Shown in pieces: positions 28,757 to 41,706 of a DNA stretch of 64,000 nucleotides (positions are counted from its first letter, which is position 1; every line of letters begins with the position of its first letter). The position numbers were made by a program, and so were the translations under genes. Under the pieces are notes generated by a model that was given only the letters and a program-made list of their open reading frames with translations, searched no databases and was not told where the DNA came from. The DNA comes from Mycobacterium ahvazicum (GTDB lineage: Bacteria > Actinomycetota > Actinomycetes > Mycobacteriales > Mycobacteriaceae), in the NCBI RefSeq assembly GCF_900176255.2, contig NZ_FXEG02000003.1, forward strand, positions 248,001-312,000, given 5' to 3'.

Positions 28757-30853
28757 TCAGCTCAGGAATGTGCCGATCGCGTTGGTCAGGTCGGGGGAGG
28801 CCGACGTCGCCATGTTCTGATAGCTGCCACCGCTGAGCTGGGCGACCGCTTCCCAAGTGGCGCGGTCCGGGTCCGCACCGAAGTCGATGACGTTGACGGC
28901 GATCGGCTTGGCCGGGTCAGCGCTGGTGCGGATGAAATTCTGCAGTCCCGGCCCGTCGAGGGACTGGTCGGTATGCGGCCCCGCCGTGATCAGCAGAATC
29001 GAATTCGATTGTCCAGCTCGGTAGTTGGTCTGCATATCCTGGTAGAGCATGCGCAGCGTGGTGAATGACACCGCCCCGCCGGCCGAGGAATACTGCTTGT
29101 CCAGCGCCGCCGCCAACGCCGCCGGGCGGGGCTGGCCGTTGACCGGGTCGGACAGCGGTCCCGTCGCGACCTCCGAGCGGCCCTCGTGGCCGTCGAACGT
29201 CCACAGTCCCAGTATCGCCGTCGGTGGTAGCGCTTTGATCCGGTCCTGCAGCGCCGCGATCACGTTGGCCAGCCGGGTTTTTCCGCCTTCGTCGCCGGGC
29301 ATCGACTGGTCCAGCATGATCGTCGCCGCCAGCCCGCTCGTCGGTGCGGCCATCGCATCGGCCAGCGTGGCGCGCATGGTGTCGTCGCCCACCGACAGGG
29401 TGGCAGGCAGTGCGGCGAAACTGGTCACCGGACTGCTCGGCGGTTTCACGCCGTTCACGCGGAAGCCGGCCTTGGCCAGCTTCGCGAGTTGATCGGGCTT
29501 GCGCATGAAGTGGGCGAACTCGCTGGCCGCCGAGGTCTGTTCCTTCGACAGCCACGAGCCGCTGAGCAGCACCGTGGGATAGTCGGCGACCGGCGCCGGC
29601 CCCTGCGGCAGCCAGGAAGCCAATGTGTTCTTGGCGTCCGACAGCGATTCGCCGCGCTGGAACAGCTGCTGCTCGGTGGTGATGACGGCATGCACCGGAG
29701 CGGTAGCCGGGTCACCCTGCTTCAGCAGTGCGTTCATCGCCTCGGTGAGCGAGTTGTCGGCCAATTTGGGTTGGGCGCTCGTCAACGAGCGCACGGCGGC
29801 CGTGCCCTGCGTGGGCGGTGCGCCGGGAGGTGCCGACGCCGCAGCCACTGCTTCACCCGCCAGATAGGACGCGTCGCTGTTGCCACTCGTCGGCAACGCC
29901 AGTCGCAACGATCCCCACGCCGGTAACTTCAGTCCCGCCAACGCGTTTGGATTTGTCTGCAGGCCGGGCAGGGCGGCCCAGTTCTGGTTGGACAGCGCCT
30001 GCTGCAGTTCGGGCCGAACGGCTAGCAGCACCGGAGACGTCACCAGCGAGCGGCTGTCGCTGATCGTCTTCTGGCCAGCGGCCGCGGCTAGCCGGGCGGC
30101 CGACACCGAACTGCCCGGGATCCACAGTGCCGGTTGGGAACCCAAATCCGCCGGCCACTTGCCGATGAAGCCGGCGATGACGGCGTCGGAGCCGGCCGGT
30201 TTGACCTCCACCACCATGCAGTGGTCACCGACCGGGCCGGCCGAGGAGTTGTAGCTTTCCGCGAACGGCCGCACCTGGTCGACGATCGATGGATCGACAA
30301 CGACGGCAACGTTTTCCTTGCCTCCCACGCACCGTGCGGCCGCGTTGTGCGAGCGATGCGACAACGCGTCGCCGAAGAAACTCCACAGGATGACGGTGCC
30401 GACCACCACGATCACCGCGACCAGGGCCACGATCACGCCGATGCTGACTCCCCGTCGCCCGCCGGCGCTGCGGTGCCCGCCACGCCAATCGCCCAGGACG
30501 CGGCCCTGCTTCGGTTCCTCCGGCCCGGCACTGGCTGGCCGAGAAGGGAACTCAGGATATTCGTCGTCGATGCGATCGGCGGCGTAGTGATCTTTGTCGG
30601 CGGGGAAATCCTCGTCGGCTTGGTCGTCGTCTTGGTAGTTCTCGTCGTCCGCGAAGTGCGCTTCGCCGTGCTCGTCCCGGTCGGCGTCGTCGTCCGGGTA
30701 GTCGTAGTCGTCCTCGTCCTCGCCGGAGTTCCGTGGGCCCGGCTTGTCCCGTTCCTCTTGGTAGCGAGACACCAGGTCACGGGCGGTGAACTTGGTCGTG
30801 GACTCGTCGGAAGGCTCGTCGGCCGACTTCCCGGGCATGCTGTGCCTACCCAT
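28757..30853 (-). CDS. membrane-anchored VWA-domain and substrate-binding-like protein (Rv1836c-like)
   Basis: 698 residues. A very acidic cytoplasmic N-terminus (residues about 35-105, long Asp/Glu runs) is followed by one transmembrane helix (IGVIVALVAVIVVVGTVILW near residue 138) and an extracytoplasmic part. Residues about 180-470 resemble a periplasmic-binding-protein fold (VDPSIVDQVRPFAESYN), and the last 200 residues form a von Willebrand A domain (IMLDQSMPGDEGG, then LLITAGPHTDQ). The role is not known. It lies between glcB and the dehalogenase on the same strand. Confidence 0.84.
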   Translation of the reverse strand: MGRHSMPGKSADEPSDESTTKFTARDLVSRYQEERDKPGPRNSGEDEDDYDYPDDDADRDEHGEAHFADDENYQDDDQADEDFPADKDHYAADRIDDEYPEFPSRPASAGPEEPKQGRVLGDWRGGHRSAGGRRGVSIGVIVALVAVIVVVGTVILWSFFGDALSHRSHNAAARCVGGKENVAVVVDPSIVDQVRPFAESYNSSAGPVGDHCMVVEVKPAGSDAVIAGFIGKWPADLGSQPALWIPGSSVSAARLAAAAGQKTISDSRSLVTSPVLLAVRPELQQALSNQNWAALPGLQTNPNALAGLKLPAWGSLRLALPTSGNSDASYLAGEAVAAASAPPGAPPTQGTAAVRSLTSAQPKLADNSLTEAMNALLKQGDPATAPVHAVITTEQQLFQRGESLSDAKNTLASWLPQGPAPVADYPTVLLSGSWLSKEQTSAASEFAHFMRKPDQLAKLAKAGFRVNGVKPPSSPVTSFAALPATLSVGDDTMRATLADAMAAPTSGLAATIMLDQSMPGDEGGKTRLANVIAALQDRIKALPPTAILGLWTFDGHEGRSEVATGPLSDPVNGQPRPAALAAALDKQYSSAGGAVSFTTLRMLYQDMQTNYRAGQSNSILLITAGPHTDQSLDGPGLQNFIRTSADPAKPIAVNVIDFGADPDRATWEAVAQLSGGSYQNMATSASPDLTNAIGTFLS

Positions 30854-30906
30854 TGCGGCGACCGCTGCCTCTCCGTCGAATCGTCATCTGTCCCGGTGAG
30901 CCCGAA

Positions 30907-33093
30907 TCAGGCACCGGCGCGGGCTTTGAGCTCACGCCGTCGCCGATGCAGGATCGGCTCGGTGTAGCCGCTGGGCTGTTGCGCACCGGACAGGATTAGT
31001 TCCTGGGCGGCCAAGAACGCGATGCTGTCGTCGAAGTTGGGCGCCATCGGGTGGTAGGCGGCGTCGCCGGCGTTCTGCTGGTCGACCAGCGGGGCCATCC
31101 GCTCCAGGCTGGCGCGGACGTCTTCGCTGGTAATGATGCCGTGGCGCAGCCAGTTCGCCAGCAGCTGGCTGGAGATCCGCAGCGTGGCGCGGTCCTCCAT
31201 CAGGGCCACGTCGTGGATGTCGGGCACCTTCGAGCAGCCGACGCCCTCGTCGACCCAGCGCACCACGTAGCCCAGGATCGACTGGCAGTTGTTGTCGACT
31301 TCCTCGCGGATCTCCTCGGGTGCCCAGGCCAGTTCCTTGGCCAGCGGGATGGTCAGCAACTCGTCGATCGTCGTGCGCTTCTTGCCCTCGAGCTCCTTCT
31401 GCACGGCGAACACGTCCACCTGGTGGTAGTGCATCGCGTGCAGAGTGGCCGCCGTCGGCGAAGGCACCCACGCGGTGGTGGCGCCCGCCTTCGGCTGGGC
31501 GATCTTCTGCTCGACCATGTCGGCCATCAGCTCGGTCATCGCCCACATGCCCTTGCCGATCTGGGCCTTGCCGGAGAATCCGGCGGCCAGCCCGATGTCG
31601 ACGTTGGCGTCCTCGTAGGCCTTGATCCAGGTGGTGTTCTTCATCGCACCCTTGCGGATCATCGGACCGGCCTCCATCGAGGTGTGGATCTCGTCGCCGG
31701 TGCGGTCCAGGAAGCCGGTGTTGATGAACACCACCCGGTCGGCGGCCGCTTTGATGCAGGCCTTGAGGTTGACGGTGGTGCGGCGTTCCTCGTCCATGAT
31801 GCCGACCTTCATCGTGCCCTGCGGCAGGCCCAGCACGTCCTCGACCCGGCTGAATAGCTCGCAGGTGAACGCCACCTCGGCGGGGCCGTGCATCTTCGGC
31901 TTGACGATGTAGATCGAACCGGTGCGGCTGTTGGTCAGCGGGCCGTTGGTGTCGCCGGTCTTGAGGCCATGGATCGCGGTCAGACCGGTGAACAGCGCAT
32001 CCATGATGCCCTCGAACACCTCGTTACCCTCGGCGTCGATAATCGCGTCGTTGGTCATCAAGTGCCCGACGTTGCGGACGAACAGCAGGCTGCGCCCGGG
32101 CAGGGTCAGCTCGCCGCCGTCCGGGGTGGCGTAGGTGCGGTCGGCGTTGAGCACGCGGGTGAAGCTCTTGCCGTCCTTGCTGACCTCTTCGGACAGGTCG
32201 CCCTTGTTCAGGCCGAGCCAATTGCGGTAGCCCAGCACCTTGTCGTCGGCGTCGACGGCGGCCACCGAGTCCTCGAAGTCCATGATCGTGGTGATGGCCG
32301 ATTCCAGGACCACGTCCTTGATGCCGGCCGCGTCGGTCTGACCGATCGGCGACTCGGGGTCGATCAGGATTTCGATGTGCAGCCCGTGATTGACCAGCAG
32401 CACCGACCAATTGGGGGAGCCGAGCTCGCCGCTGTACCCGACGAATTTCTCCGGGTCGGCCAGCTCGGTGGCCTGCGCACCGAGCGCGATCTTCAGCTGG
32501 CCGTCTTCGATGCTCAGGCCGGTGGCGTCCACCCACGAGCCCGACGCCAGCGGCGCCGCCTGGTCGAGGAAATTGCGGGCGTAGGCGATCACCTTGTCGC
32601 CGCGAATCCTGTTGTAGCTGCTGCCTTTTTCGGCGCCGTCGCTCTCCGGGATGACGTCGGTGCCGTACAGGGCGTCATACAGGGAGCCCCAGCGCGCGTT
32701 GGCCGCGTTCAGCGCGAAACGCGCGTTGAGCACCGGCACCACCAGCTGCGGGCCGGCGGTCGTGGTGATTTCGTCGTCCACCCCGGACGTGGTGATCGTA
32801 AAGTCGTCGGGTTCGGGCTGCAGGTATCCGATGTCGGTGAGGAACTGGCGGTAGGCCTCGGCGTCGAGCGGCTCGATGACGCGCTGCCGGTGCCACTTGT
32901 CGATCTGCGCCTGGAGTTCGTCGCGGGTATTCAGCAAACTCTGGTTCTGCGGGGTGAGATCGGTGACCACCTTGTCGACGCCGGCCCAGAAGCTGTCGGG
33001 GTCGATGTCGGTGCCGGGCAGCGCCTCGTTGTTCACGAAGTCGTAGAGCACTCGGGCGACGCGCAAATTCCCCGCCGACACGCGGTCAGTCAT
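30907..33093 (-). CDS. glcB: malate synthase G
   Basis: 728 residues (M. tuberculosis GlcB 741). It condenses glyoxylate with acetyl-CoA to malate in the glyoxylate shunt. The signature region [30 protein letters not shown] near residue 265 and [26 protein letters not shown] near residue 400 identify the G isoform; the catalytic aspartate is expected near [28 protein letters not shown] (about residue 620). AGGAGAAAAATG is a strong start at 33093. The gene is not adjacent to an isocitrate lyase gene here. Confidence 0.96.
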   Translation of the reverse strand: MTDRVSAGNLRVARVLYDFVNNEALPGTDIDPDSFWAGVDKVVTDLTPQNQSLLNTRDELQAQIDKWHRQRVIEPLDAEAYRQFLTDIGYLQPEPDDFTITTSGVDDEITTTAGPQLVVPVLNARFALNAANARWGSLYDALYGTDVIPESDGAEKGSSYNRIRGDKVIAYARNFLDQAAPLASGSWVDATGLSIEDGQLKIALGAQATELADPEKFVGYSGELGSPNWSVLLVNHGLHIEILIDPESPIGQTDAAGIKDVVLESAITTIMDFEDSVAAVDADDKVLGYRNWLGLNKGDLSEEVSKDGKSFTRVLNADRTYATPDGGELTLPGRSLLFVRNVGHLMTNDAIIDAEGNEVFEGIMDALFTGLTAIHGLKTGDTNGPLTNSRTGSIYIVKPKMHGPAEVAFTCELFSRVEDVLGLPQGTMKVGIMDEERRTTVNLKACIKAAADRVVFINTGFLDRTGDEIHTSMEAGPMIRKGAMKNTTWIKAYEDANVDIGLAAGFSGKAQIGKGMWAMTELMADMVEQKIAQPKAGATTAWVPSPTAATLHAMHYHQVDVFAVQKELEGKKRTTIDELLTIPLAKELAWAPEEIREEVDNNCQSILGYVVRWVDEGVGCSKVPDIHDVALMEDRATLRISSQLLANWLRHGIITSEDVRASLERMAPLVDQQNAGDAAYHPMAPNFDDSIAFLAAQELILSGAQQPSGYTEPILHRRRRELKARAGA

Positions 33094-33317
33094 TTTTCTC
33101 CTCCATAGTTGCCTGATTGGTCCCACTCGACTCCCGACTGGCCCCAACTAGCTAGGTCACGGTGCGGTTGACGGGCTTCGCCGTAGGCTTCCCGACGGGC
33201 CCTGGGGAGCGCCTTCTGGCAACGCGTGTTCCCGCCGCACCCTGCCCTCGCCCCTTCTTGGACTGGCGCCGTTCAATCATACGGGCTGGACGGGACCCCC
33301 TTTGGTGGGCGGCGGCT
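33094..33317 (-). promoter_or_regulatory. glcB upstream region
   Basis: 224 bp without a gene, expected to hold the glcB promoter on the minus strand and the 3' end of the CNNM gene. No clear operator for a known glyoxylate regulator was seen. Confidence 0.25.
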
Positions 33318-34358
33318 TCAGTGCGCCTCGCGCATGCTGCCGACCAGGTCCTCCATCAGGTCCTCCATCGCCACCATGGCCACGACGCCGCGGCCGTCGG
33401 TCACCAGCGCCAGATGGCTGTTGGTGCGACGCATCCGCGACAGGGCATCGGCCAGCGGCAACGTGATGCTCACCCGCGGTAGCGGGCGCACCAGCGAGAG
33501 GTCGATGACCGTCTGCGGGTCATCGCCCAGTGGCAACATGTCTTTGATGTGCAGGTACCCGATGAATCTGCCGTCGGCGGCCGCAACCGGGAAGCGGGAG
33601 TAGCCGGTCTCCGCCAGGGCACTTTCGACGTCGCCGACCGTCGGCCCGGACCCCGGCGCCGCGACCGGCACCGCCCGGACCTCCTCGAGCGGGACGGCCA
33701 CGTCGCCCACCACGCGACTGCCGATCTGCAGTGCCCGGGTCAGCCGGGTGTGCTCCTCGGGGTCCAGCAGGCCTTCGGACACCGATTCGGCGATCATCGC
33801 GCTCAGCTCGTCCGGGGACACCGTGATGTCGAGCTCATCCTTGGGTTCCACGCGCAGCAGATGCAGGACCGCGTTGGCGCATTTGTTGTAGAAGACGATG
33901 AACGGCCGGGCGACGCGTACGTAAGCGAGATACGGCGGCACCAGCAGCATCGCGGTGCGCTCCGGGCCGGCCAGTGCGATGTTCTTCGGCACCATCTCGC
34001 CCAACAGCACGTGCAGTGTCACCACCAGCGCGAGCGCGATCACGAACGACAACGTGTGTCGCAATGCCAGGGGAATCCCGGTCAACCCGAAAGCCGAATG
34101 CAGCAGGTTGGCGACCGCTGACTCACCGATGCGGCCAAGCAGCAGCGAGGCCACCGTGACGCCCAGCTGCGATCCCGCCAGCATCGAGGCCAGTTGCTCA
34201 CTGGCGCGGATCACCGTTACCGCCCGCTTCTTGCCCTGTTCGGCCAGCGCTTCCAGCCGGTCGCGCCGGGCCGAGATCAGCGAGAACTCCGCGCCGACGA
34301 AGAACGCGTTGGTGGCGATCAGCAGGAGCGCCACCAGCACTCCGAGCGTGTCGTTCAT
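33318..34358 (-). CDS. CNNM/CorC-type membrane protein with CBS domains (Rv1841c-like)
   Basis: 346 residues. N-terminal DUF21/CNNM membrane domain with three or four helices ([32 protein letters not shown], then [23 protein letters not shown]), followed by two CBS domains (PVGFxR-like [21 protein letters not shown] and the final [21 protein letters not shown]). It ends after the second CBS domain, without the CorC_HlyC domain of its neighbour. The start overlaps the stop of the upstream paralogue by 4 bases, so the pair is translationally coupled and may form a heteromer. Family members transport or regulate Mg2+ or Co2+. Confidence 0.87.
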   Translation of the reverse strand: MNDTLGVLVALLLIATNAFFVGAEFSLISARRDRLEALAEQGKKRAVTVIRASEQLASMLAGSQLGVTVASLLLGRIGESAVANLLHSAFGLTGIPLALRHTLSFVIALALVVTLHVLLGEMVPKNIALAGPERTAMLLVPPYLAYVRVARPFIVFYNKCANAVLHLLRVEPKDELDITVSPDELSAMIAESVSEGLLDPEEHTRLTRALQIGSRVVGDVAVPLEEVRAVPVAAPGSGPTVGDVESALAETGYSRFPVAAADGRFIGYLHIKDMLPLGDDPQTVIDLSLVRPLPRVSITLPLADALSRMRRTNSHLALVTDGRGVVAMVAMEDLMEDLVGSMREAH

Positions 34359-35722
34359 CGCCGGCCCTGCTCGGCGTGTGTTTCGCTGCGGCTGCTCAGC
34401 TCGGTCAGCACGACCTGGTCAATCCGCCGGCCATCCATCCGGATCACGGTCGCCTGCCAGCGGATTTCGCTGTCCAACAAGCCATCCCCGTCGAGCGCGG
34501 TCAGCTCGACGGTCTCGCCGACCACCGGGATGTGGCCGAGTTGGCGCAGCACCAGGCCGCCGATCGTTTCGTACGGACCATCCGGAGCCCGGTACCCGGT
34601 GGCGGCGGCCACCTCGTCGGTGCGCAGCAAACCCGAAACCTGCCAGCCGTTGCCGGCGGCCACGACATCCGGTGTGGCGTCGTCGTGTTCGTCGCGCACG
34701 TCGCCGACGATCTCTTCGATCAGGTCCTCGACCGTCACGATCCCCGCGGTGCCGCCGTATTCGTCGACGACCATCGCGGTCTGCAGCGGGTTGGCCCGGA
34801 TCTCGGCCATCACCGCGTCACCGTCCAGGGTCGACGGCACCACCGGCACTGTCTGCACGAGCGTGGTCAGCAGCGTCGAGGCGCGCTCGGCGGGCGGGAC
34901 ATTGAACACCTGCTTGACGTGCACGATGCCCACGGTTTCGTCGAGATCGCCGTCGACGATGGGGAAGCGGGAGAACCCGGATTCGGCCGCGGTGGCAATC
35001 AGGTCCCGGACGGTGTCGTCGGTCTGCAGCGCCACGATCTTCGACCGCGGCGTCATCAGCTCCTCGGCGGTCCGGGCGCCGAACTGCAGCGACCGCCGGA
35101 CCAGCGCGGCGGTGGCGGGATCCAGGGCTCCGGCGCGAGCCGAGCTACGCACCAGCGAGAGCAATTCCTGCGGTGAGCGCGCCGACCGCAGTTCTTCGGC
35201 CGGCTCGATACCCATCTTGCGGACGATCCAGTTCGCCGCGCCGTTGGTAAGCCGGATCACCGGAGTGAACAGCAGCGAGAACATCAGCTGGAAACCGGCG
35301 ACGGCGCGCCCGGTCGACAGCGGCCGAGCCACTGCCAGATACTTCGGGACCAGCTCGCCGAAGACCATCGACACCGAGGTGACGATCACCATCACCATGA
35401 ACGCGGTGATGCCGTCGGCCAGCTGATCCGACACGCCGAGGGCGTCCAACCACGGGTGCGGCAGGTCGGCGACCATCGGATCGGTCAAATAACCGGTCAC
35501 CAGCGTGGTGATCGAAATGCCGAGCTGGGCACCCGAGAGCTGGAAAGACAGCCGGTCCTGGGCGCGCTGAATGTAGCGGTCGCGCCGACCGCCCTTGCGG
35601 GCGTTGGCGTCGACCGTGGCGCGGTCCAGCGCGGTCAGCGAGAATTCGGCCGCCACGAAGACCGCGTTGCCGAAGATGAGCAGCGCGATGGCGAGCACGC
35701 TGATGACGATTGTGAGGTTCAT
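34355..35722 (-). CDS. CNNM/CorC-type membrane protein with CBS and CorC_HlyC domains (Rv1842c-like)
   Basis: 455 residues. N-terminal DUF21 membrane domain ([56 protein letters not shown]), two CBS domains with [22 protein letters not shown] and [27 protein letters not shown], and a C-terminal CorC_HlyC domain from about residue 355. Homologues are cation exporters or hemolysin-type proteins by annotation, and CBS domains often bind ATP-Mg. It is the first gene of a two-gene unit with the preceding entry. Confidence 0.88.
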   Translation of the reverse strand: MNLTIVISVLAIALLIFGNAVFVAAEFSLTALDRATVDANARKGGRRDRYIQRAQDRLSFQLSGAQLGISITTLVTGYLTDPMVADLPHPWLDALGVSDQLADGITAFMVMVIVTSVSMVFGELVPKYLAVARPLSTGRAVAGFQLMFSLLFTPVIRLTNGAANWIVRKMGIEPAEELRSARSPQELLSLVRSSARAGALDPATAALVRRSLQFGARTAEELMTPRSKIVALQTDDTVRDLIATAAESGFSRFPIVDGDLDETVGIVHVKQVFNVPPAERASTLLTTLVQTVPVVPSTLDGDAVMAEIRANPLQTAMVVDEYGGTAGIVTVEDLIEEIVGDVRDEHDDATPDVVAAGNGWQVSGLLRTDEVAAATGYRAPDGPYETIGGLVLRQLGHIPVVGETVELTALDGDGLLDSEIRWQATVIRMDGRRIDQVVLTELSSRSETHAEQGRR

Positions 35723-35864
35723 GTCTGAGCTATCGCACCTGGGTCAGCATGGGGGTTCGACGGGTGCCTGCGGCACGTCATCCCTTTCGCTTGATGCCTC
35801 GCAGCACGCTGCTACGGGCGTGCAGATCTAGAAATTCACATGGTAGCGAAGACAGCTGGCCCGA
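35723..35864 (-). promoter_or_regulatory. CNNM/guaB1 intergenic region
   Basis: 142 bp without a gene between guaB1 and the CNNM pair, all on the minus strand. It would carry the promoter of the CNNM unit and the end of the guaB1 transcript. Nothing specific is recognised. Confidence 0.25.
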
Positions 35865-38806
<2,942 letters not shown>

Positions 38807-38907
38807 GTCTTCGCCTCTCAGGTTGGAGAACTTTTTGCTACACGGTTTCCGTCACACTGTGGCACAGCGGAGTTGCGGTCCGCCAAAGGGATTCGCTGTG
38901 GGCTGCG

Positions 38908-39858
38908 CTAGAGGTTGAACAGTCGCTTGAGCTCGGTGAGCCAGGGCACCGCGAGTGCGATGGTGGGCACCACCAGAACGGCCGCCGCGGCCAGGTACGC
39001 GGCCGCCGAAAGCACCACGCTGTTGCCCCGCCCGGACAACCGGCGGACCCGCACCACGGTGCTGGGACCACCAGCGGCCAGCGCCCCCGACGGCGCCCGC
39101 CCGGCTGCGCAGGCCACCAGTGCGCGGGCCAGGGGAGTGCGCCCGGCCGCACGCACCGCGGCGTCGTCGGCGAGCAGCTCGACCAGCAGCTGCACCGCGC
39201 CCAGCGCATTGGAACTGCGGACCAGCCGCGGGAACGCCGCATGCACCGCGGTGAACGCTTCCAGCACCAGGTCGTGCCGGGCACGCAGATGCGCCCGCTC
39301 ATGGGTCAAAATGGCCGAGACTTCGTCGTTGTTGAGCTTGGTGAGTGTTCCTTCGCTGACGACGACCCGGCTGCGGACGCCCGGTAAGCAGTAGGCCAGC
39401 GGTTCGTCCACCTCCAGCACGCGCAGGTCGCGGGTGCGGGCACAGGGTTGGGAAAGGGCCGCGTCGTGCCCGACCCCCACCAGGTCGACCAGCATTCGGT
39501 GGTGCGCCCGCCGGCGCCGGTTGGCGATGGCGACCCGTAGGACGGCCACCACCAGACGCACACCGACCAGCACGGTCAGCGCGAAGGCCGCGATGTAGGC
39601 CGTCCACAGGGGCCAACCGAGCCGCCCCGCGGCGCCGACGACGCTGGCCGTGGGACGGCCGTCGGGGCCCGGCATCAGAATGCGGGTGGCAATCGCGATA
39701 CCGGCGCTGAACGTGGAGAGCACGGCGGCCACGGCGATGGCCTGCCACAGCACCATCGCCGCACGCGGGGCGCGCAGTGGCCAGGACGCGCGCGCTAACA
39801 GGGCTGGCGTTGGGCCAATCAGCAGCACCGCGAGGAAGGTGAAGGCCATCGCGGACAC
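38908..39858 (-). CDS. blaR: BlaR1-type M56 zinc metalloprotease (Rv1845c)
   Basis: 316 residues starting with GTG. Four hydrophobic segments (N-terminal 1-20, 33-55, 80-105 and a last one near 285-305) surround the M56 protease site AILTHERAHLRARHDL near residue 196, whose HExxH-type histidines and glutamate bind zinc. It lacks the penicillin-binding sensor domain of classical BlaR1. It probably cleaves or inactivates BlaI when induced. It is the second gene of blaI-blaR, with 38 bp between them. Confidence 0.88.
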   Translation of the reverse strand: MSAMAFTFLAVLLIGPTPALLARASWPLRAPRAAMVLWQAIAVAAVLSTFSAGIAIATRILMPGPDGRPTASVVGAAGRLGWPLWTAYIAAFALTVLVGVRLVVAVLRVAIANRRRRAHHRMLVDLVGVGHDAALSQPCARTRDLRVLEVDEPLAYCLPGVRSRVVVSEGTLTKLNNDEVSAILTHERAHLRARHDLVLEAFTAVHAAFPRLVRSSNALGAVQLLVELLADDAAVRAAGRTPLARALVACAAGRAPSGALAAGGPSTVVRVRRLSGRGNSVVLSAAAYLAAAAVLVVPTIALAVPWLTELKRLFNL

Positions 39859-39896
39859 ATCACTAGTGTCCCTCAGGCCGCCGGTCTAGCGCCAGC

Positions 39897-40289
39897 TCAT
39901 GGCGTATTGCGTTGATTTGCTTCCAGTTCGGCAAGGGCACGGCGCAGCGCTTCGGCCTCATCAGCGCCGACGCGCTCGACAAAATGCACGAGCGCGGCCT
40001 GCCTGCCGCCCGGGTCTTCGGCCTGCGACAGGGCATCCACCATCAGCCCGGCGACCAGTTCGTCACGGCCGTGCACGGGTGCGTAGCGATGCGCCCGGTC
40101 ATCACGGATCTGGGAGACCAGGTTCTTCTTGGCCAGCCGCTGCAGCACGGTCATCACCGTGGTGTAGGCGAGGTCGCGGCGCGCGGACAGGGCTTCATGC
40201 ACCTGACGGACCGTCTGCGGTTCGGGTGTGGACCACAGGTGGTCCATCACTGCGCGTTCCAGGTCCCCTAGCCGTGTCAGCTTGGCCAT
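39897..40289 (-). CDS. blaI: BlaI family transcriptional repressor (Rv1846c)
   Basis: 130 residues. Winged helix domain: RLGDLERAVMDHLWSTPEPQTVRQVHEALSARRDLAYTTVMTVLQRLAKKNLV, then the C-terminal dimerisation helices with the HFVERVGADEAEALRRALAELEA segment. BlaI represses the beta-lactamase gene and, in M. tuberculosis, ATP synthase and other genes. The ATG at 40289 is used; the longer upstream frame has no family resemblance. It lies at the end of the region that also encodes the small RNA on the opposite strand. Confidence 0.9.
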   Translation of the reverse strand: MAKLTRLGDLERAVMDHLWSTPEPQTVRQVHEALSARRDLAYTTVMTVLQRLAKKNLVSQIRDDRAHRYAPVHGRDELVAGLMVDALSQAEDPGGRQAALVHFVERVGADEAEALRRALAELEANQRNTP

Positions 40290-40325
40290 AGTTCGTTCAT
40301 CTCCATCAGCGTTGAAACAAGCGTA

Positions 40326-40361
40326 CTCCGGCTTACTACCGGCGGTCGTAAAGACCGCCGG
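40326..40361. promoter_or_regulatory. candidate BlaI operator region with a 9-bp inverted repeat
   Basis: CCGGCGGTC (40339-40347) and GACCGCCGG (40353-40361) form a perfect inverted repeat around GTAAA, starting 50 bp upstream of the blaI start. GTACT and TTACTAC lie just before it and resemble the TAC/GTA half sites bound by BlaI proteins. Autoregulation is expected for BlaI; the exact site is an inference. Confidence 0.35.
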
Positions 40362-40423
40362 GCTATTCGTTATGCGACCACGGCTACACGTGTACCCGGC
40401 CGGCACGGTTTACAGCCTACCTC

Positions 40424-40453
40424 TTGCAAAGTTAGGGCAGCCTTGCCTATACT
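40424..40453 (+). promoter_or_regulatory. IdeR-like iron box overlapping the promoter of a small RNA
   Basis: TTAGGGCAGCCTTGCCTAT at 40432-40450 matches 15 of 19 positions of the IdeR/DtxR consensus TWAGGTWAGSCTWACCTWA. It lies between TTGCAA at 40424-40429 (-35) and TATACT at 40448-40453 (-10), 18 bases apart, so bound IdeR would block RNA polymerase and iron starvation would release it. Confidence 0.78.
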
Positions 40454-40459
40454 CAAGGA

Positions 40460-40566
40460 GGTCGAGCGCAACAGACCGCCGGAGTGTCCTGAGGGCTGCA
40501 GTGACCCCCGGTCGTACTCGATCGGCGAGCCCCGTGCCTTTGCGCACGGGGCTCGCCTGTTCTTTG
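40460..40566 (+). ncRNA. mrsI: MrsI-like iron-regulated small RNA
   Basis: Predicted to start about 7 bases after the -10 and end at the terminator, about 105 nt. Its position, between a blaI homologue and an Rv1847-type thioesterase, is the position of MrsI (ncRv11846) in M. tuberculosis, an iron-sparing small RNA induced under iron limitation. No protein is encoded. Seed and target pairing were not tested. The mature ends are estimated from promoter and terminator only. Confidence 0.75.
40524..40566 (+). terminator. intrinsic terminator of the MrsI-like RNA
   Basis: GGCGAGCCCCGTGC (40524-40537) and GCACGGGGCTCGCC (40544-40557) form a perfect 14-bp stem with a 6-base loop, followed by TGTTCTTT. 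This is a strong Rho-independent terminator and one of the few clear ones in the window. Confidence 0.85.
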
Positions 40567-40624
40567 CCGCCACTTCACGACCGACCGTGATCACCGGATT
40601 CGGCGATGGTGTAGACAACAGAGC

Positions 40625-41047
40625 GTGTCAACGTCACCAGACGCGGTGATCCCGCCCGATTTCACCGCACCATTCGATACCGAGCTGGGCCTGCGATTTA
40701 CCGAGCTCGGCCCGGACGGTGCCCGCGCCGAGCTCGAGGTCACACCGAAACTGCTGCAGCCGATGGGCCTGGTCCACGGCGGTGTGTACTGCTCGATGGT
40801 GGAGAGCATGGCCAGCGTGTCGGCCTATACGTGGCTCGCCACCCAGGGCGGCGGCGAGGTCGTTGGCGTGAACAACAACACGGACTTCCTGCGTTCGATC
40901 GGCTCGGGAACCGTCTACGGCGTCACCGAGCCGATTCACCGGGGCCGGCGCCAGCAGCTGTGGTTGGTTACCATCACCGACGACAATCAGAAGGTCGTCG
41001 CCCGCGGTCAGGTGCGACTGCAGAATCTCGAGCCCCGCGAAGGCTGA
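40625..41047 (+). CDS. PaaI-type hotdog-fold thioesterase (Rv1847-like)
   Basis: 140 residues starting with GTG. Hotdog fold with the typical motif GLVHGGVYCSMVESMAS near residue 48, where the HGG and the following acidic residue form the active site in the 4HBT/PaaI group, and NNNTDFLRSIGSGTVYGV near residue 82. It would hydrolyse an acyl-CoA; the acyl group is not known. It lies between the small RNA and the urease genes, with 48 bp to ureA, and may be in one unit with them. Confidence 0.88.
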   Translation: MSTSPDAVIPPDFTAPFDTELGLRFTELGPDGARAELEVTPKLLQPMGLVHGGVYCSMVESMASVSAYTWLATQGGGEVVGVNNNTDFLRSIGSGTVYGVTEPIHRGRRQQLWLVTITDDNQKVVARGQVRLQNLEPREG

Positions 41048-41095
41048 TCAGGCGTCACAGGCTTCCCCAAGGCCGGCATGGCAGGATGACAGACC

Positions 41096-41398
41096 ATGCG
41101 CCTGACGCCGCACGAACAGGAGCGATTGCTCTTGTCCTACGCCGCCGAATTGGCTCGCCGTCGTCGGGCCCGGGGCTTGCGATTGAACCATCCGGAGGCG
41201 GTCGCGATCATCAGCGACCACCTTCTCGAAGGTGCCCGTGACGGCCGCTCGGTTGCCGAACTGATGGCCAGTGGCTGCGATGTGCTCGCCCGCGACGATG
41301 TGATGGAGGGGGTGCCGGAAATGCTGGCTGACGTGCAGGTCGAAGCAACGTTCCCGGACGGCACGAAGCTGGTCACCGTACACCACCCGATAGCATGA
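41096..41398 (+). CDS. ureA: urease gamma subunit
   Basis: 100 residues, the standard length. The family pattern is complete: [20 protein letters not shown] at the start, [21 protein letters not shown] near residue 27 and the C-terminal [21 protein letters not shown]. The gamma subunit packs with UreB and UreC in the urease trimer and has no catalytic residue. It overlaps ureB by 4 bases (ATGA). The operon continues in the order ureA-B-C-F; ureG-D are separated by an inserted block. Confidence 0.97.
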   Translation: MRLTPHEQERLLLSYAAELARRRRARGLRLNHPEAVAIISDHLLEGARDGRSVAELMASGCDVLARDDVMEGVPEMLADVQVEATFPDGTKLVTVHHPIA

Positions 41399-41706
41399 TT
41401 CCCGGCGAAATCCTCTACGGCAGCGGCGATATCGAGATCAACGCGGGAGCTCCGCTGCGTGAGATGGAGATCCTCAACACCGGGGACCGCCCGGTTCAGG
41501 TGGGCAGCCACGTCCACCTTCCGCAAGCCAACTCGGCACTGTCGTTCGATCGCGCCGCTGCCTACGGGCACCGGCTCGCCGTACCCGCTGCCACCGCAGT
41601 GCGCTTCGAACCCGGTGTGCCCCAACATGTTCAGTTGTTGCCATTACGGGGGAGTCGCGAAGTGTATGGGCTGAGCCTGAACCCGCCCGGGCGGCTGGAT
41701 AGCTGA
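41395..41706 (+). CDS. ureB: urease beta subunit
   Basis: 103 residues. It begins [19 protein letters not shown], the usual urease beta start, with [38 protein letters not shown] in the middle. It contacts the active-site subunit. It overlaps ureA by 4 bases and touches ureC by one base (TGATG), so translation of the three subunits is coupled. The three-gene gamma-beta-alpha layout is bacterial; fused forms are found elsewhere. Confidence 0.97.
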   Translation: MIPGEILYGSGDIEINAGAPLREMEILNTGDRPVQVGSHVHLPQANSALSFDRAAAYGHRLAVPAATAVRFEPGVPQHVQLLPLRGSREVYGLSLNPPGRLDS

